Shown here in pieces: positions 13,194-26,600 of a DNA stretch of 64,000 bases. The stretch is from NCBI GenBank assembly GCA_963693085.1, contig OY856413.1, positions 545,321,379-545,385,378 of the forward strand, given 5' to 3'. Every line of letters starts with the position of its first letter. Within the stretch, counting starts at the first letter, position 1. The DNA comes from Alisma plantago-aquatica (Eukaryota > Streptophyta > Magnoliopsida > Alismatales > Alismataceae). The translations under genes and the position numbers were made by a program. The notes under the pieces were generated by a model. It had not been told where the DNA came from and ran no database searches. It was given only the letters and a program-made list of their open reading frames with translations.

Positions 13194-13700
13194 CCAATGG
13201 ACCGCCATAGTCACACATTGTAAGAACCCTTGCTTTTACTCTCTCTTTTGGCCTTGAGCAGCTCCAATTCTTACTCTGACCTCCTACTGCTTCAAACGGT
13301 GCCGCCACCTGCCATTTTAGGAACTTTCCCTTGTTGGCCTCTCACCTCAAATTGGAACCTCCCCTAACTTCATGAAGGTGTTGTGTGTCTGAGTGTCACC
13401 TCCACCGCTAGATCCCAAGTCTCCTACCCCTGAGTCCCCTTACACTAGAGATCCCCCCTCCTCCTTGTTTATGCGAGGAAGAAAAGGTCCCAGACCGGCC
13501 GGTCCCGGAAGGAGATTCCCAGACCTATACTCAGTTAAACTGAGGTTTGAACCAAGAAACCATGTATGAACCAGCCTACTTAAGGACCAAACCAGACCCT
13601 GAACCAAGAGAGCCGCCTCATCTACATGGCTCAATATAGGCCATTCATCGTGCATCTAAGGGGTGCCCTTTTTCGATACTTAAGGTATAAATGTTGACTA
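13194..13700 (+). repeat. T1 5' LTR, second part, cut short
   Basis: It resumes the T1 LTR after G1 (CCAATGGACCGCC, matching 15333 onward). About 380 bases (roughly 13275-13652) are absent from the right LTR. Both copies rejoin at GCATCTAAGGGGTGCCC. After about 13700 the LTR is lost and internal-tail sequence follows directly. Confidence 0.65.
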
Positions 13701-13724
13701 TAGCTTGTTGTTGACTTCCTAGAT

Positions 13725-14613
13725 AGACCTAGGTCTAGATCATTCATCAACCTTGGATACCATTGTAATGAAATCTTGATATATTACTCGAATACGCTTG
13801 AATATTGTTTCTAGAAATTGAATATAGATGAGTGTCTCCCCTAAGGTCTAAATAGGAATCTAAACCCTAGCTTCAAAATTCTGGACCTATAACTTTTGAT
13901 GCCTAAAATCTCGAAACTTGATATTGATTAATGACTTGTGACTCATGATTATCAATCTCAATAATGATACAAATCCTATGTTCACATTTTTTTTGGATCT
14001 ACAGATCATACTAGATATATGACCAATGACTTCAAAATCCCAAATCTTCAAATTTTTGAAATGATGACTATTTTGACTTCTCAATTGATGACTTAGGGTT
14101 TAGCTCTCATTAGGACTAGGGTGGGACATCCCTGTGATTTTGAGCTCAAAAATCATGATATTGAAAGTATGATGTGGTCTTGAAATGTTGAAATATGAAA
14201 TCTCAAATCATGGATGTATAACCCCACCTAGGCCAATGTAGAGTCTAGGGCTCTGAGGTATTGGGATTCAAAGTCACCTTGTACACTTGAACTTTATTTG
14301 TTTGACCTAAAATATGATCTCTCCAAATTTGTGATCAATAGGATTATCTCCATATTTGTGACTCATATGCTGACTTTGGACAATATATGCATTAACCTTG
14401 ATACTCAGTTGCTCGATGATGAAGTGGTGTTAGTACCAAGTTGATTATTATATGGAACATGGAATCCAAATTATGATGATTACACTTTTTGAACTTTGAG
14501 GATATAATTTTAATTATATAGTTGAGAATGTTCTAATATTTAAAGATATGATTTGTATTTAGGTAGTCCCAATTTTGAGGATGTTTTTGAATTTTGGGGA
14601 CAAAATTCCTTTT
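13725..14613 (+). other. T1 internal 3' non-coding tail
   Basis: Similar in order and motif to 44040-44530, the tail of T2, starting with GACCTAGGTCTAGAT. No coding frame is seen. In gypsy elements this is the stretch between pol and the PPT. It ends GGGGACAAAATTCC, a tail typical of Tekay/Del-type elements. Confidence 0.6.
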
Positions 14614-14627
14614 TAAGGAGGGAAGGA
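14614..14627 (+). other. T1 polypurine tract
   Basis: TAAGGAGGGAAGGA directly before TGTGACAAAG. T2 has TTAAGGAGGGAAGAA at the same place (44531-44545). Confidence 0.8.
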
Positions 14628-17059
14628 TGTGACAAAGTGGATTTTAGAATGATAATGAGATAATTACTCTTTTGACCTCATCATATTATCTCATGGTCTC
14701 AAATAATTTTTTTTGTCTTCATAATCAATGTTGAGGCTCAAATACAAAATATGGTGATCAATGTAGCTTTTATACACATTATCACAGCTCAAATTAGATT
14801 CAATCATCACTTTGTCGAAAGAAGCAAATTGATCCATCAAAACTCATGTTTTTTTTCTTAAACGTTTTATAAAGGTTCTCCACGTTTTGTTGAAGTTGTG
14901 ATACAAATTTGAGAACAATTGGACATTCCTACAATTTACTATGATTTCTTGAAAATAATGTGTTGAAAATCATTATTTCATCTTTTTTTTACCTTTTTCC
15001 ATGTCTGTGATCCAAGGCAAGGATCTGGGGGTGATACCAGCTCTTAGATCTATCCCTAGTGGATTTTGTCTTCTACCTCCCACAATTAGTGGGGAGGCGT
15101 AAATGAAGGTAGAGAATGAGATCTCCCGCCCATGACCTCCATTCAAGTTTTGAAGCGAGCCAAATTTCTCCTCTTGCGAATTCAAATTGATCCAGCCCTA
15201 TTTTGACCCACATACGTGCTCTGTCCAGCCGCCAAAACACATTCCTCACCTCCCTTTCTCACAGTAGCGGTCATGGCTGCCACGAATGATGGATCAAGCC
15301 CTAAACCTAATCCTAGTGCTATAAAAGGACCCCCAATGGACTGCCATAGTCACACATTGTAAGAACCCTTGCTTTTACTCTCTTTTTGCCCTTCAGCACC
15401 TCCAATTTTTGCATCTAAGGGGTGCCCTTTTTTGATACTTAATATATTTTTTCTTCTCTCTATTCAAAATTTAAATAAATGGATGAATCTTGCAAAAATC
15501 ATATCTCTTGATTCCTAGCTCCAAATAATTCTAATAAATAGTCTATTTTGATCAAAAAATACAAAGAATCTATTAAAAATACTTTTGAAACCTGATTCCA
15601 AACGATTCTCACTGATGTACCTAAATCTTGATCTCTTGCTTATGTAATTGGTCTAAATGACTCTATTTATGGTTAATCTTGACTAATCATTGAAAACCCT
15701 AATCTTTGACTCAAATGTTCATATTGAGACTCTAAAAGCATACTTGACCTATTAGAGATCTAGATCCATACTTGTTGACTTATTTCAACCTTGAATATGA
15801 TGATGAAATCTTAATATTATGTTTGCCCAAAATCTATTGACCTAACACTTGATCTCTGATTTACTCATTATCTTAATCAGAACATGATCTAAACTTGAAC
15901 ACCAATGATGTCAGAACTTGATAATGATCTAAAGACTTGATTATGACTTCAATATTAATCATGAAAACTAGGGTTAACACATATGATCCTGGAAAACCTT
16001 GGTAAGTAATTCATACTTGACACTTGAAATAATGTTGGACATATTGGAATATTGGTTGATTTTAAATGAATGACATAACCCTAAGGTCGAAATAGGAAAT
16101 GTGTAACCCTAATCTCAAATATTGAAACATGGTTTTCAAATATCATGATCTTGACCCTTGATCCAAACATTGTTGATTTAGGATTGACTCGAAGGGTCTA
16201 CCTATTACTTGTTGATCTATACTCAAAAACTTCAGTGAAAGGTACACTATTATATAACTCTTTGTTGAGTATATTGAAGATAGTTTTATGTATCTCTGGA
16301 CTATATACTTGGCTATTTACTTGGATGGGATATTGTTCCCTATGATTAGTCTTCTATTTTTCTGTACTATATTTTTAAAAGCATGAAAACATAAATTGCA
16401 TGCCCATTATGACTGCACGTATATTGATAATGATGATGATATTGATAATGTTGATAATGTTGTCATTGAGTGCAACAACTACCCCACATTTGGAGGTGGG
16501 ACTTGTACATTGGCTTCCTATGTTCCTATGGTGAGAAGGAGCCTAGTATCCTTCCCCATCACATTGGGGTAATACAGTCACACAAAATATATAAGCATGC
16601 TTTTCAAATTACAACATAATGGGAACTCGGAATAAAAAATTGAATCGTTGAATAACAAATATATTGTCGAATGATATTGGTTTTGGAAATAATTTGTTAT
16701 TCTTTTGAATATAAGTCATGCCAAGTATACTATTTTTTTATAAATCACTTTGCTTGATTTTGATAGTGTACCGTACAATTACATGATTGTGTCTTGATTT
16801 TCTTGATTTTAGGCAATACAAATGGAATACTGAATAAGATCTTTTCCGCACTTTACATACTGTGATGACAAAGATAAATCAGATATATCTCCATATTGGG
16901 TTAGTTGTTCTTTAAATATCTAGTTTTTCAAGTTATTATTTCTTAGTGTATATGCCAGTGTCTTAGATTCTATCGGGCCACTCAGGGATGAGTGCTTCAA
17001 TCCCTTTACCACTGTCTAGGCAGTGAGATTGGGATTGGGGTAAGAACGGTTCTGTTACA
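14628..17059 (+). repeat. T1 3' LTR (2432 bp)
   Basis: From TGTGACAAAG to TGTTACA. TATAAAA is at 15320-15326. It matches 983-1711 at its left half and T2's LTR (44546-47382) through to the end. It also carries the uninterrupted form of two insertion sites used elsewhere in the window: that of G1 (15328-15340) and that of the composite (GATCTAAACTTG at 15886-15897). Confidence 0.82.
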
Positions 17060-17064
17060 GTGTC

Positions 17065-19149
17065 ATCATCTCATGAGTGAGACAAACATAATAGACATAA
17101 TTACCTTTATCATTATCAAATTAGGTATCTAATGGCTCATCGCAATCAGCATATGATTGTCTCATTGGGCATACTATACCAACACCATTGCGTCCAAGAA
17201 GCAAGGGGTTGGCATACGAATCTATCCACCCTCCTTTCAGTAGCAACAACAGCCATATCACCATGATCAGTAATGTTCAGTACACCTTCCCATTATGGTC
17301 TAGAAAGTGTCTCCCAAGTAACTACATGATCCCTACCCGCCCACAGAAACCCACCCATTATCGATCTGATTTTATCGACAACAAATGATGGGATTTCACC
17401 TTGGCAGTATCAGAAACAAACCTTGGAAAATATGACAGATCCAACAGGTGTGGCTCTACCAACCATGGATAGGTTGAGACCAGTCCATTTAGCCATTGTC
17501 CTCCAAGTATCATCGATGCAGGCATCATAATCAACCCCTTCCCTCTCCCTCCTGTAAGCGGTATGCTGAGGTATTGTGTGGGGAAGCTGTCTTGTTGGTT
17601 GATATTTTTATTTTAGGGTCTAAGTGTAAATTTTCCATGTTTTGAGGTTCACCTTATAATTTACACATAATGCTTTGTTATTATCATATCTCTCTTAATT
17701 TATCTTGGTTTTTTGGGTGTTTAGTTTTGTGGGTGTGGTTGCTTTAGCAACTTTCCATCATTTCCAATGGTTATGAATGATTGATTGGCTAATGACATGC
17801 CATCATACCCAAGCTATTAAGTTTTCATCAGTATCTAACATGTCTATCGATGAAAACTGGGTTGGATCTAGATTGATGGAAGATGGAGCTCTTCATTGAC
17901 AATTAATGCTCCACTGATGGTTGGTTGTCATGCCAACCTATGATAAGTGAATCATAGCCTACCGATGAGAGACCTAGAGGATCTGGACTGATTGAAACCT
18001 TGGTCTGATGCCAACCCATGAAGAACCTACATACCAAAAACCAATGAGAACTTAGTATGTGAACAGACAATGAGGACTAATTAGATCACTACTTTACCTC
18101 TAATTGATGAAACTGATGTAGTTGTATACCCTTAGGAGCTAAGCATCATCCTTTATTGATGTTTCTGACATACAAAACCTATGGTGCAACCATTGATGGC
18201 TCAACAACTTTGATGATTCATTAACTCTCTCCTTCTATTTCCTATGGTTCAATAAATACCCCTTTGTTCCTTATTTTCATCTCATTGTATGGATTTCTTT
18301 CTAAGAGCCAAAGCAACAATGAGTCATCATTAGTTGATGACAACCAATCATTTTTTTGTCTTTCATTGACCATCAACAAAAATGGTTGGCTTGTATTCAC
18401 TTCTCATGTTTGAGGATTAACATTTATCCTTACATATTATGGACCTAGATCCATGTATGTGAGCTTACTTCTTCCTATTAACATGATGATACTTCAACTT
18501 TCTTCTCTCTTCAGCTTTTGTCATGGTGGATTCCTTCTAGGGTTTCATGCTTAGTGGTCTTAAACACCATTTCCTTCTTTTTCCTTACCCTAGTTAATTT
18601 TAAACTGTGAAGTTAGGGATATCATAATCTTTCAGGAAGGAAAGCTCATATCTTAGGGTAGATCATGGATTTCTTGAGGTTCAAAGCTTTTTGGAGTTTG
18701 AAGGGTAAAGCTCAAGGTTTTCCATCTTTAGCAATGAGTAGACTCGTTTCCACTATTTGTGATGCGAGTGATATGAGATATAATGCATTTAGTACCTACA
18801 TGATATATGAAAACCATAATAATATTTCAGAAACCCTAATCTACTAAAATGTGAAACTTTCTATCAATGTAAGAAATAAAAAGGGAATATAGTCTTGCAT
18901 TCTCTTCGCAATATCATGGAAATCTTCTATGATGCTAATAATATGATTAGTTTGACATGGTAAACCCAATTGTGGTACCGTTATAGTATGTTTATACTCT
19001 ATAAAGTGAAATATGATTTACATGGTCTTTCGAACTATTAGGAAACCTTTCCAATTTTTTTTTTACATTATTTAGCACTTATTGTACAGAAAGTTTGTAA
19101 GAATAGAATCTTCAGATTGAAATAACTCTTTATAATTAGTTTGGTCTCT
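17065..19149. other. Unassigned sequence, no gene seen
   Basis: Short frames only (for example 66 codons at 17188), with no recognisable motif. Around 17600-18300 the composition, with a TCAATAAATACCCC stretch near 18249, resembles an LTR of a family not otherwise present here. I cannot define its ends. Confidence 0.3.
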
Positions 19150-19560
19150 CACTAGTATAGATATGACCTATAATGTCAGTTATAATTGGCCTGTAACGTT
19201 GGTTTTGTACCAACACCTAAGTGAGTGACACTACATGTAAGGGCCTTTTGCATTGGTTTTGAGGGAATGAAAAAAATGATGACATAGAGTCAGTGTCAGT
19301 TGCTACAAATATAGAAACCGACGACTCAACCAACAAATCAAAGCAATATTATTTTCATGGAACAACTATGTGTCATCAGTTCATGGCAAGGAACTGACAT
19401 TATAGTCCAACTATGTCATAAGTTTTATTATATACAACTGAATCTACAAGCACACCCATTATACTATAAGGTAGATGTGTCATCAATTTTGTGATAAAAC
19501 TAATAACATAAATCCACAATGTCGTCAGTTTTGTCACCAAAACTGACATTGTACTTCCTT
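19150..19560. repeat. CACTA terminus and subterminal repeats
   Basis: Starts CACTAGTATAG. Words of the form TGTCAGTT, TCATCAGTT and AAAACTGACAT recur in both orientations (19174, about 19297, 19375, 19526 and 19541). These are the expected binding-site repeats for a CACTA transposase. Confidence 0.6.
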
Positions 19561-20129
19561 ATTATGTAAAATTTAGATGATAAAGGTAGAGACGTTGTTG
19601 ATTTGGTAAGAAAACTGAGGGCAGAGATCTATAATGTAAGATTTTTATAATAATTGATGCCACAAGTGTGTTTATGTTATAGAAGGTCTGTAGATTAGTT
19701 GTCTGATAGTTCAACAAGATATGAAACCTACAGTTCATTAGGACTTTAGGTTCCATCATGTGTTTTTCTGAACAACATGCCAACACACCTACATAACTTG
19801 CAATAACAAACACATATAACAATGGATCCACCCACATACATTTCCATTCTCTTCAACAATAAAGTCCATTCTCATGAACATACACAATTCAGAAAACACA
19901 AATACAGTTCCATTCTCCAATTCCATTCTAATAACAAGTACAAATGCAATTCTCATTGTATTAATTCCTCTTCACATTTATTCACACACATGTAGTTATA
20001 CACACATTATTCACATATGCACCAACAATTCACTTGTTTCAAATTTATAGTTGCAAAAAGTCCTAATAACCACATGTATATAGGAATACTGACATCAAGG
20101 TATAAAAAATGTATATTTTATCCCAATAA

Positions 20130-21020
20130 AATTCAAAGTTGACTTCCTTAATGAAAGTGTGTGTCCATTCTTCTCATATCTCATCCATCTCTTCTTTTGT
20201 ATAGGGCTCTATCATGTCAAACACCTACAAATAGAATGAAATAATTCAACAATTTGATTTGATTTTTTTATATTTTGATATAAGACTATTCACTTATGAT
20301 GATCAAGACTATATAGATTATCTTTCGTATACAATGGATTCATAGAGCCACTTGTCTGACAATCAGTGCATGCTAAATCATTATTTTCTATAGGGCACTA
20401 TAAGTTTATAGTTATGAGAAATAATTATAAACAAAAGTAATCATAGTTGGAATTATGTATGCATTGGAGTTAGAAAACCACCTCAACATTCTTCCAAATT
20501 AATAATTTGTTTTTCTTATCCACATTTACTATGACCTTTTTGAATTTTTTTATAGCCCAATAAGTTAAAGTAACACATTTAATTTAATTACTATAGTCAT
20601 GTAAAGATGCAAACATTAATATATGATGATAGATATAAAAATTGACTCATGTAAATAATGTCTTTTTGTTGGTTTCCTCCATTGTCTACTTTGTCACCCG
20701 AAAGATCTAGATAATACACAATTAGCATCTCAGAGAAAATTACCAATAACTCCCAATGATTATTATTGAGTGAAATGAAGAAAAACAACAAAAATGCAAT
20801 ATCCAAGATGAAATGTAATTCATAAGTCAAAATGATATGAAAAGTACACAAAACTCACCCAATAATGAAAGGATCTATAATCATGCTCTTTCTTTCATTC
20901 ACATAATTTTTAATTGTGATACAGTAGTAATCGTTAATAAATTTTTGGTCTTTATCGACACAAGTAAGCATTGATGGAAATATAAATGCCATATTGGTCA
21001 GTGTGAACTCTCCACATACC
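20130..21020 (-). pseudogene. C48 (Ulp1-like) cysteine protease region of the CACTA element
   Basis: Reading minus: a first exon-like stretch with FINDYYC precedes a possible splice donor. Next comes NNHWELLVIFSEMLIVYYLDL (20770-20700), which holds the His of HW and the Asp of the YLD motif. Then AIKKFKKVIVNV and IWKNVEVVF follow, with a tail YTKEEMDEI.EEW at about 20210-20180. This order is that of C48 domains carried by plant CACTA elements. The region around 20350 where the catalytic DCG would fall reads SGSMNPL, so the nucleophile Cys appears lost. Stops and probable introns break the frame. Natural C48 enzymes cleave SUMO-type peptides; this copy is unlikely to be active. Confidence 0.65.
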
Positions 21021-21829
21021 CTATATAATTAATAGAAAAACATATACATGTGTGTTTATATATAAGAAAACATACCAAAATATATTTTTCACATATATAG
21101 AATGAGGTATTTAGCCATATGATCTTACCATATATAAAGTTCTACCATAGATATATTTAGCCAAGCATAAGTAAACAACTCCATAATATTTGTCAATGAA
21201 AAAATAATATTGTGAGCTTGACAAGCATCGTCCTCCTTAATAGGAACCTTCATAGTCCACCATTCTTCTAAGCCACTTATCCATTATGCCACTCCCTACA
21301 CTTAGGACCTAGCGAGTCGAATAGGTCCTTTTAAATCCAAGTGGGTAATTAAATTTAGGGGAGGACGTTGCAGATCAACTGTAGGGGGGTTCTCTGGTGT
21401 TGTAATCTGCATATATACATTCATATCAATTGTCAATTATATACACAAGTAGAAACGAATCACAAATACAAATGCAATGGAAATTTAACATACATAGGTA
21501 TAGATAACTCCCACTTTGGGCTATACAACCATGTCACCTTATGCATCACATATCATCTCATGCTAGGTGTGGCCATGTGACAGTGGTTTCTATTTCCGTA
21601 TGTCATAGGCAAGCCTCATAGACACACAAACCACATCGGTAGGCATTGGAACACCATGAGCCATGTCACCTAGAAGGGGTGGGAAAGCTTCGCCTAGTGC
21701 AACACCATAGTGTTCTAGTAAAAGACAACATGTCCTCAAACCCTACAAATTAGTATATTGTGTTACATATACCCAAACAAAAACATATTATAAATTCACC
21801 TAGAAGACTTTTTATATCACAAAAATAAT

Positions 21830-22540
21830 TACATGGGGCATGCTAGCTGGTGGGCTTATGGGATTACTTCCAACCACCCTTCTTGTAGGGGGGTCCACCT
21901 CGTATAAAGAGTGGGGACACACATGTACTATCTGATAAGGTTGAGACTGAGAAGCCTGGTAATTTCTAATTTTGTCCTCTATTCCCTTTGTAGTCATGTC
22001 TTGCACCTGCTATTGTGACCAAGCTCCTTTCTTGATATATTTTTTCTGCTTTAATGACCCAGAAAAGGATCTTATACTAACACTACTACCAACAACCCTA
22101 ACACGACCATGATGCTTTGGAGTACCTAGAGCAACTGTCAATTCATCCCTTTGGCCCTCAAAAATGAACTTGCCTCCTTTTCTTTTCTGGTAAAGCATTT
22201 GCTAATCAACATCAATAGTAATTGGTTAGTAAAACATACCAATCAAGGTCAAAAATGAACATGCACTCTGAGAGTTGAATTTTACCCTTTTTGCAGCCAC
22301 CTTAATGGTTGTAGGGTTGGAAATTTCTCTAGATCGGTTTGTCCTTGCACCTATCCACTTCTCATGACAAACTAAAGGCGTAGGAGTAGTGGAAGACTCA
22401 TCAGACACATAGTAAGATGCTCAGAACAAGACACTTCCACTCTCTTTTGGCACCACATTTCATAACCACCTGGACCCAAATTGTAGTCGTGCACATTCTT
22501 TTCACACCTTCCTTTTTGAGCATTGACTAAATTCGGGCTA
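21830..22540 (-). pseudogene. Ptta/En/Spm-type transposon protein region
   Basis: Minus-strand pieces in order are LGPGGYEMWCQKR (near 22475), VCHEKWIGARTNRSREISNP with CHEKW (near 22360), and ALGTPKHHGRVRVVGSS (near 22110). The combination GTP.H.GRVRG-like plus an upstream HE.W...R.G...NP block is the signature of the plant transposase Ptta/En/Spm family. It lies upstream, in its own sense, of the C48 region. Two or three frames are used, implying introns or frameshifts. Confidence 0.62.
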
Positions 22541-22563
22541 TGTTAATTATGGATTACATTGGA

Positions 22564-22640
22564 TTCATAAGAATGTGTTTTAAATGTGGAGGATTTCATA
22601 ATTAACATTTTTATGAATTTAAGATACATTCTTATAAATT
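22564..22640. repeat. Small imperfect inverted repeat
   Basis: Arms of 24 bases centred on ATAAGAATGT, with 4 mismatches by eye, around a 30-base AT-rich loop. Could be a small MITE remnant. No TSD recognised. Confidence 0.3.
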
Positions 22641-22650
22641 CAAAGTTGTT

Positions 22651-25600
22651 CTGCAGGATTTCATATACTTAATAACATTTTTTCAAAAATAAAATTGTGA
22701 ATATCTTTGAAAATCAAAATATCTTACACATATGTCCTTCCATATGCAGTTTTTCATGGAAGGATCAACTTTATGCCCAAATTCTATTATTATATTCACT
22801 TTTTTGTGAGTAATAGTGTCACCCCAATTTTCAAAATGAATTCAAACCTTAGAATGGATTTTTCCTAAATAAAAATAGTTGAGGAGTATAATGTAAAAAA
22901 AGACCTTGAATTCGTATTACTTATATGAACATGAAGTAATAAAAAATAAAATGAGATCCAAAATATATCTTCTCTTTCATATGTGCATTATGTGTTGCAA
23001 ATAATTCAAATGGATGAATATTGGTTTTTCATCTCTTTTTCTCTCTCTCCTACAATATTTTATTCCCATAAAGTCATAAAGAGGGAAATAAAATAAATCT
23101 TGAGATGATATTCATTAGTCATCTCATTTTGGAGTCAAGGAAAACAATTATATTAAGATATTACATATTATTTTATCTTTTAAGTACACAGTTCAAGATA
23201 ATGACTTTTAATATATTAATGGACATAAAATTTCCAAAATAGAAATCTAAGGGTATAGGAAGAATGTTGTGAGAACCCATTACATTAAACGAGATTACTC
23301 AAACCATAAAACACAATCAATCAGCAATTAACCACATATATAAAAATATGGGTAAATTAAAACCAATTTCAACATTACACCCGCTCAAAAACATTTGCAC
23401 AAGAGCCCAACATCTTTCTTATATCCATACTATGCCAAGAATTTGATACAAATTATTCTATCACCTTAGCTACAAGATATATACACAAGAGAAAAATATT
23501 CGTATATGCCACACAAACAAGCATTACCATGTTAACAAAATTTAGAGTCCTTTGAAACACTATATACAAACTTTTCTAGCATATACCTGAGAGTACATGG
23601 ACGACTCTAGAACACAATAGACATGTAATCAACTTTTCGCATAGATTCATTACTATAGCTCCTCTTTGCAGTCACATGTTTGTTTTCGTCAGTTTTAGTT
23701 ACCTAAAAAGATGTGACGAACCACAAGGGTGAGACCCATGTCCTAGCAATAGATATAACCTCCAACAATGCTTATTGATTACAAAATTTTAAATAGTAGA
23801 CGACTAAGCAGTTGGAGTATTTAATAATCAATTGAACAGATTGAACAGTTCAAGTATGCTAAACAGATTAAGAAATTAATCTTAGCAACAATTATGATCA
23901 TCAATGCATATATAGATAACAAAAAAATCCATTTCTTTGGATCAATATCTACTCAAATATCATCAAATTTCATCTAATAACAATCATTATCATTAATTGG
24001 ACTATCATCATATTCCTTTCTAACAACATAAGCAATCTAGTAGAATAAGCATCCCTGACATTATGAATATGTCTAGTAAGAATGTTAAACATGCATTCTC
24101 ATCTTTATCTTTTTTTCATTAAGGTTAGGGTCAATAAGATTAATTATATTAATGTTACGAATCAACATTTATACCCAAACCCTAACTCATGACATCCCCA
24201 TTGGATCATGGATGCATAAGGTGAAGCATCACCATCACATTCCATACTATTCTCAAGTATGAACCCACACATAAATCAAGGTGTAACCATCATGTTATAG
24301 CATACTAGGGTTTCAACAATAGTAACAAAATACTCCGTGATTGTATTAGTCATTCAAGGACTATTCATACCCTATTACCATCATTTCGTTATATTAAATC
24401 TAGGTATAACAAGCTATACCTCATTAGGGTTACCCATTAATTCATTCTAGTGATTATAAATAACAATCATATGAGGGAAATGATAACACTACAAGTTTAA
24501 GGCATTTAACCATTAAATTCTCATAATTAAAATCATAGCATTACACTACATGCTGCACCCAAAACAATGGGAATATTGAGGCATCAACTTCTAACCATGA
24601 AATGTTGAAAAGGTAAAGCCATTTGTCATTTACATAAGTAAACACCTTAAATGAATCATATATAATGGTATTGAGTAGTGATCCATAAAAGTCACCATTT
24701 AACCCTAGAAATCCTTAGATTAACAACAATAAGGGTTCTGTTGAGAGTACTGTAAAACCCACAATCGACTGTTCATTTAAAACAAGCCATCCGTTGTCAA
24801 GAAATAAGATCCTTAAGTTGATCATATAAAGGAAACCATTTAAATCACATTATTAGGACCAACATATTACAATATCCATCATTCCACTTTATTGGAGGAA
24901 TAAACATTAGATCTTGACCATTGGGTCAAGTTCATATGTTAAAACCATGAATTACAATATAGGTCTGACCATTGCATCAAGTAACCCAAGAGACCATTGG
25001 TTTAAGGCTTAATTGATGCTACAACTATATGATTAACTCACCATAGGTTGTGGAGACTTGATCCACCATTAGTAGTGACCATTAAGTCACCATAGGTTGT
25101 TAGAACAATACTATATTCACTAATCACCATCAAATATCAAACTAATATCACCATTAAATGATAGCATCATTAGGGTACTTAGTTATTAATCACTAGGATT
25201 CTAATTAGGCCAACACCTGACCTAAGGGGTGAATGTCAGTTGACATCTTTGGCCACCACCATCAGTTGTCATGAAAACAACACCATAGGATTGTTGCAAT
25301 GGTGCCATCATCGAGTCATGGGTTTATAGAAGAAATCAACTTTAAACCCTAAAACCTAACATTGGTTGATAGGTGCTTAGCACCATCGGTTATCAAACTA
25401 ACCTGATGCAAGTCATATTATACCTTGTGAATAACTTACACATAATGACAGATTCATATATAACTGAAATTAGATAGGGAACATTATAAAAATCGAAATC
25501 CAAGTCAAGCATAGCTTTTTAGTGCATGGATCATCATCTAAAAGAAAGAACATGAGCTAGCAAGCTTATGGTAAGCAATAAATGGGGAGAAAGTTATAAA

Positions 25601-25964
25601 ACTTGCCTCTAATTAGAAGATAAACTCCCAAACATAAGAAAACATGAGCAGGTATGATAGAAAATCCAAGCATAATCTGTGAACTCGTCTATCTAGCACC
25701 TTTCTTCATCAAATGAGAAAACCCTAAGAATAAGGAGAAAGAAAGGTAGGGTGTTAGAGCTTTAGAGAAATTTCTACCATGGAACATCAAGGTTCTGACA
25801 TGGAGAAAGGTAGGAGGAAACTTAAGCTTTTCTTATGGTTTCAAATCATATCAGAAGGTTAGATTAGGGTTATAAGAATTCAATTATGATAATTAAGCTT
25901 ATTCAATTCTTTAATAAAGTTTACAGGCCTTACAAATGAAGACTTCTTGTTGGGCGTATGGTTC
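22651..25964. other. Unassigned AT-rich sequence, no gene seen
   Basis: No open frame of note. Near 23269 a TGTGAGAACCC word resembles an LTR start. Around 25040-25100 the phrase CACCATAGGTTGT occurs twice, and CACCAT words recur. Probably retroelement-derived. I cannot place the ends or the family. Confidence 0.3.
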
Positions 25965-26439
25965 TGTTATAACTTGGTTTTTCAAATGTATTTGTATGCA
26001 ATTGTTTGAACAAAAAGGACCCATTCAAAAGAAATTATCCTTTATTTTAAAAGTATGGCTTTCTTTTACAAATTTCCCTTGGTCATTCATTTCATGATTT
26101 CTACTGTACTTTTAATCCAACAATGGATACAAAGGAAAAAGGCAGTGAAGAAAAACCAATAATAAGCATAAAGGAAAAAAATATGGAGAATAACTAAGTG
26201 TATTTGTGAGAATGTGCATAATTCTTTAGAAAGTGGTATGGATGACCACTAATAGTTGGATTTTAGTTTCACATGGTTTCAAATAAGAAAAGTAATTGAA
26301 ATAAAGGATATAGAAAAGATAAGAAAGATAAAAGGATGGAATTAATGCTTAAAATATGCTTTATATGAAGATGAGTTGCATATGAAGAAAATATTCTTTT
26401 CTTTTCAAGTTTTGGAATCAAACCTTATATGTAGTTAGA

Positions 26440-26600
26440 TAAAGACATTGTGGACTTTCCCTTAAATTTGGGATCAAAAGAATTAATTCAATAGGAGTGA
26501 CAAATTTTTCTAGAATCCCAAAAGTGAGAGGATTTACATTAAATGTCATGAATAATTCCCAATTCTAAATTTCCTTTTTCTACCCTTTATTCATTTGTGC
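26440..26600 (+). repeat. Repeat unit shared with 35753-35905
   Basis: Both copies run from a GGACTTT...CCTTAAA...TTTGGGATCAAAA block to GGATTTACATTAAAT and AATAATTCCCAATTC, ending near CCCTTTATTCAT. At the second site it lies directly before a G-family LTR start. Confidence 0.6.

Larger units (their letters stand above)
983..17059 (+). mobile_element. T1: deletion-derived Ty3/gypsy (Tekay/Del-like) element carrying nested G1
   Basis: The LTR starts TGTGACAAAG at 983 and again at 14628, and the right copy ends TGTTACA at 17059. The flanks GTGTT (978-982) and GTGTC (17060-17064) agree at 4 of 5 bases, as expected for an old 5-bp TSD. Without G1 the element is about 4.6 kb. It consists of the first part of the 5' LTR, a short 3' non-coding internal tail, a polypurine tract and a 3' LTR. 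The end of the 5' LTR, the PBS and all of gag-pol are missing. The family assignment rests on the tail, PPT and LTR being shared with T2 (36219-47382), which keeps a tRNA-Met PBS. Confidence 0.75.
19150..22540 (-). mobile_element. CACTA (En/Spm-type) transposon, decayed, with C48 protease region
   Basis: The left terminus reads CACTAGTATAG at 19150, followed by about 400 bases rich in TGTCAGTT and its complement, as in CACTA subterminal regions. Minus-strand coding remnants follow in the order expected for plant CACTA genes: a Ptta/En/Spm region (22540-21830), then a C48 peptidase region (21020-20130). I could not find the opposite terminus or a TSD. The right limit given is only the edge of recognisable coding. 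No TNP2-type DDE transposase was seen, so it is non-autonomous as it stands. Confidence 0.65.
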
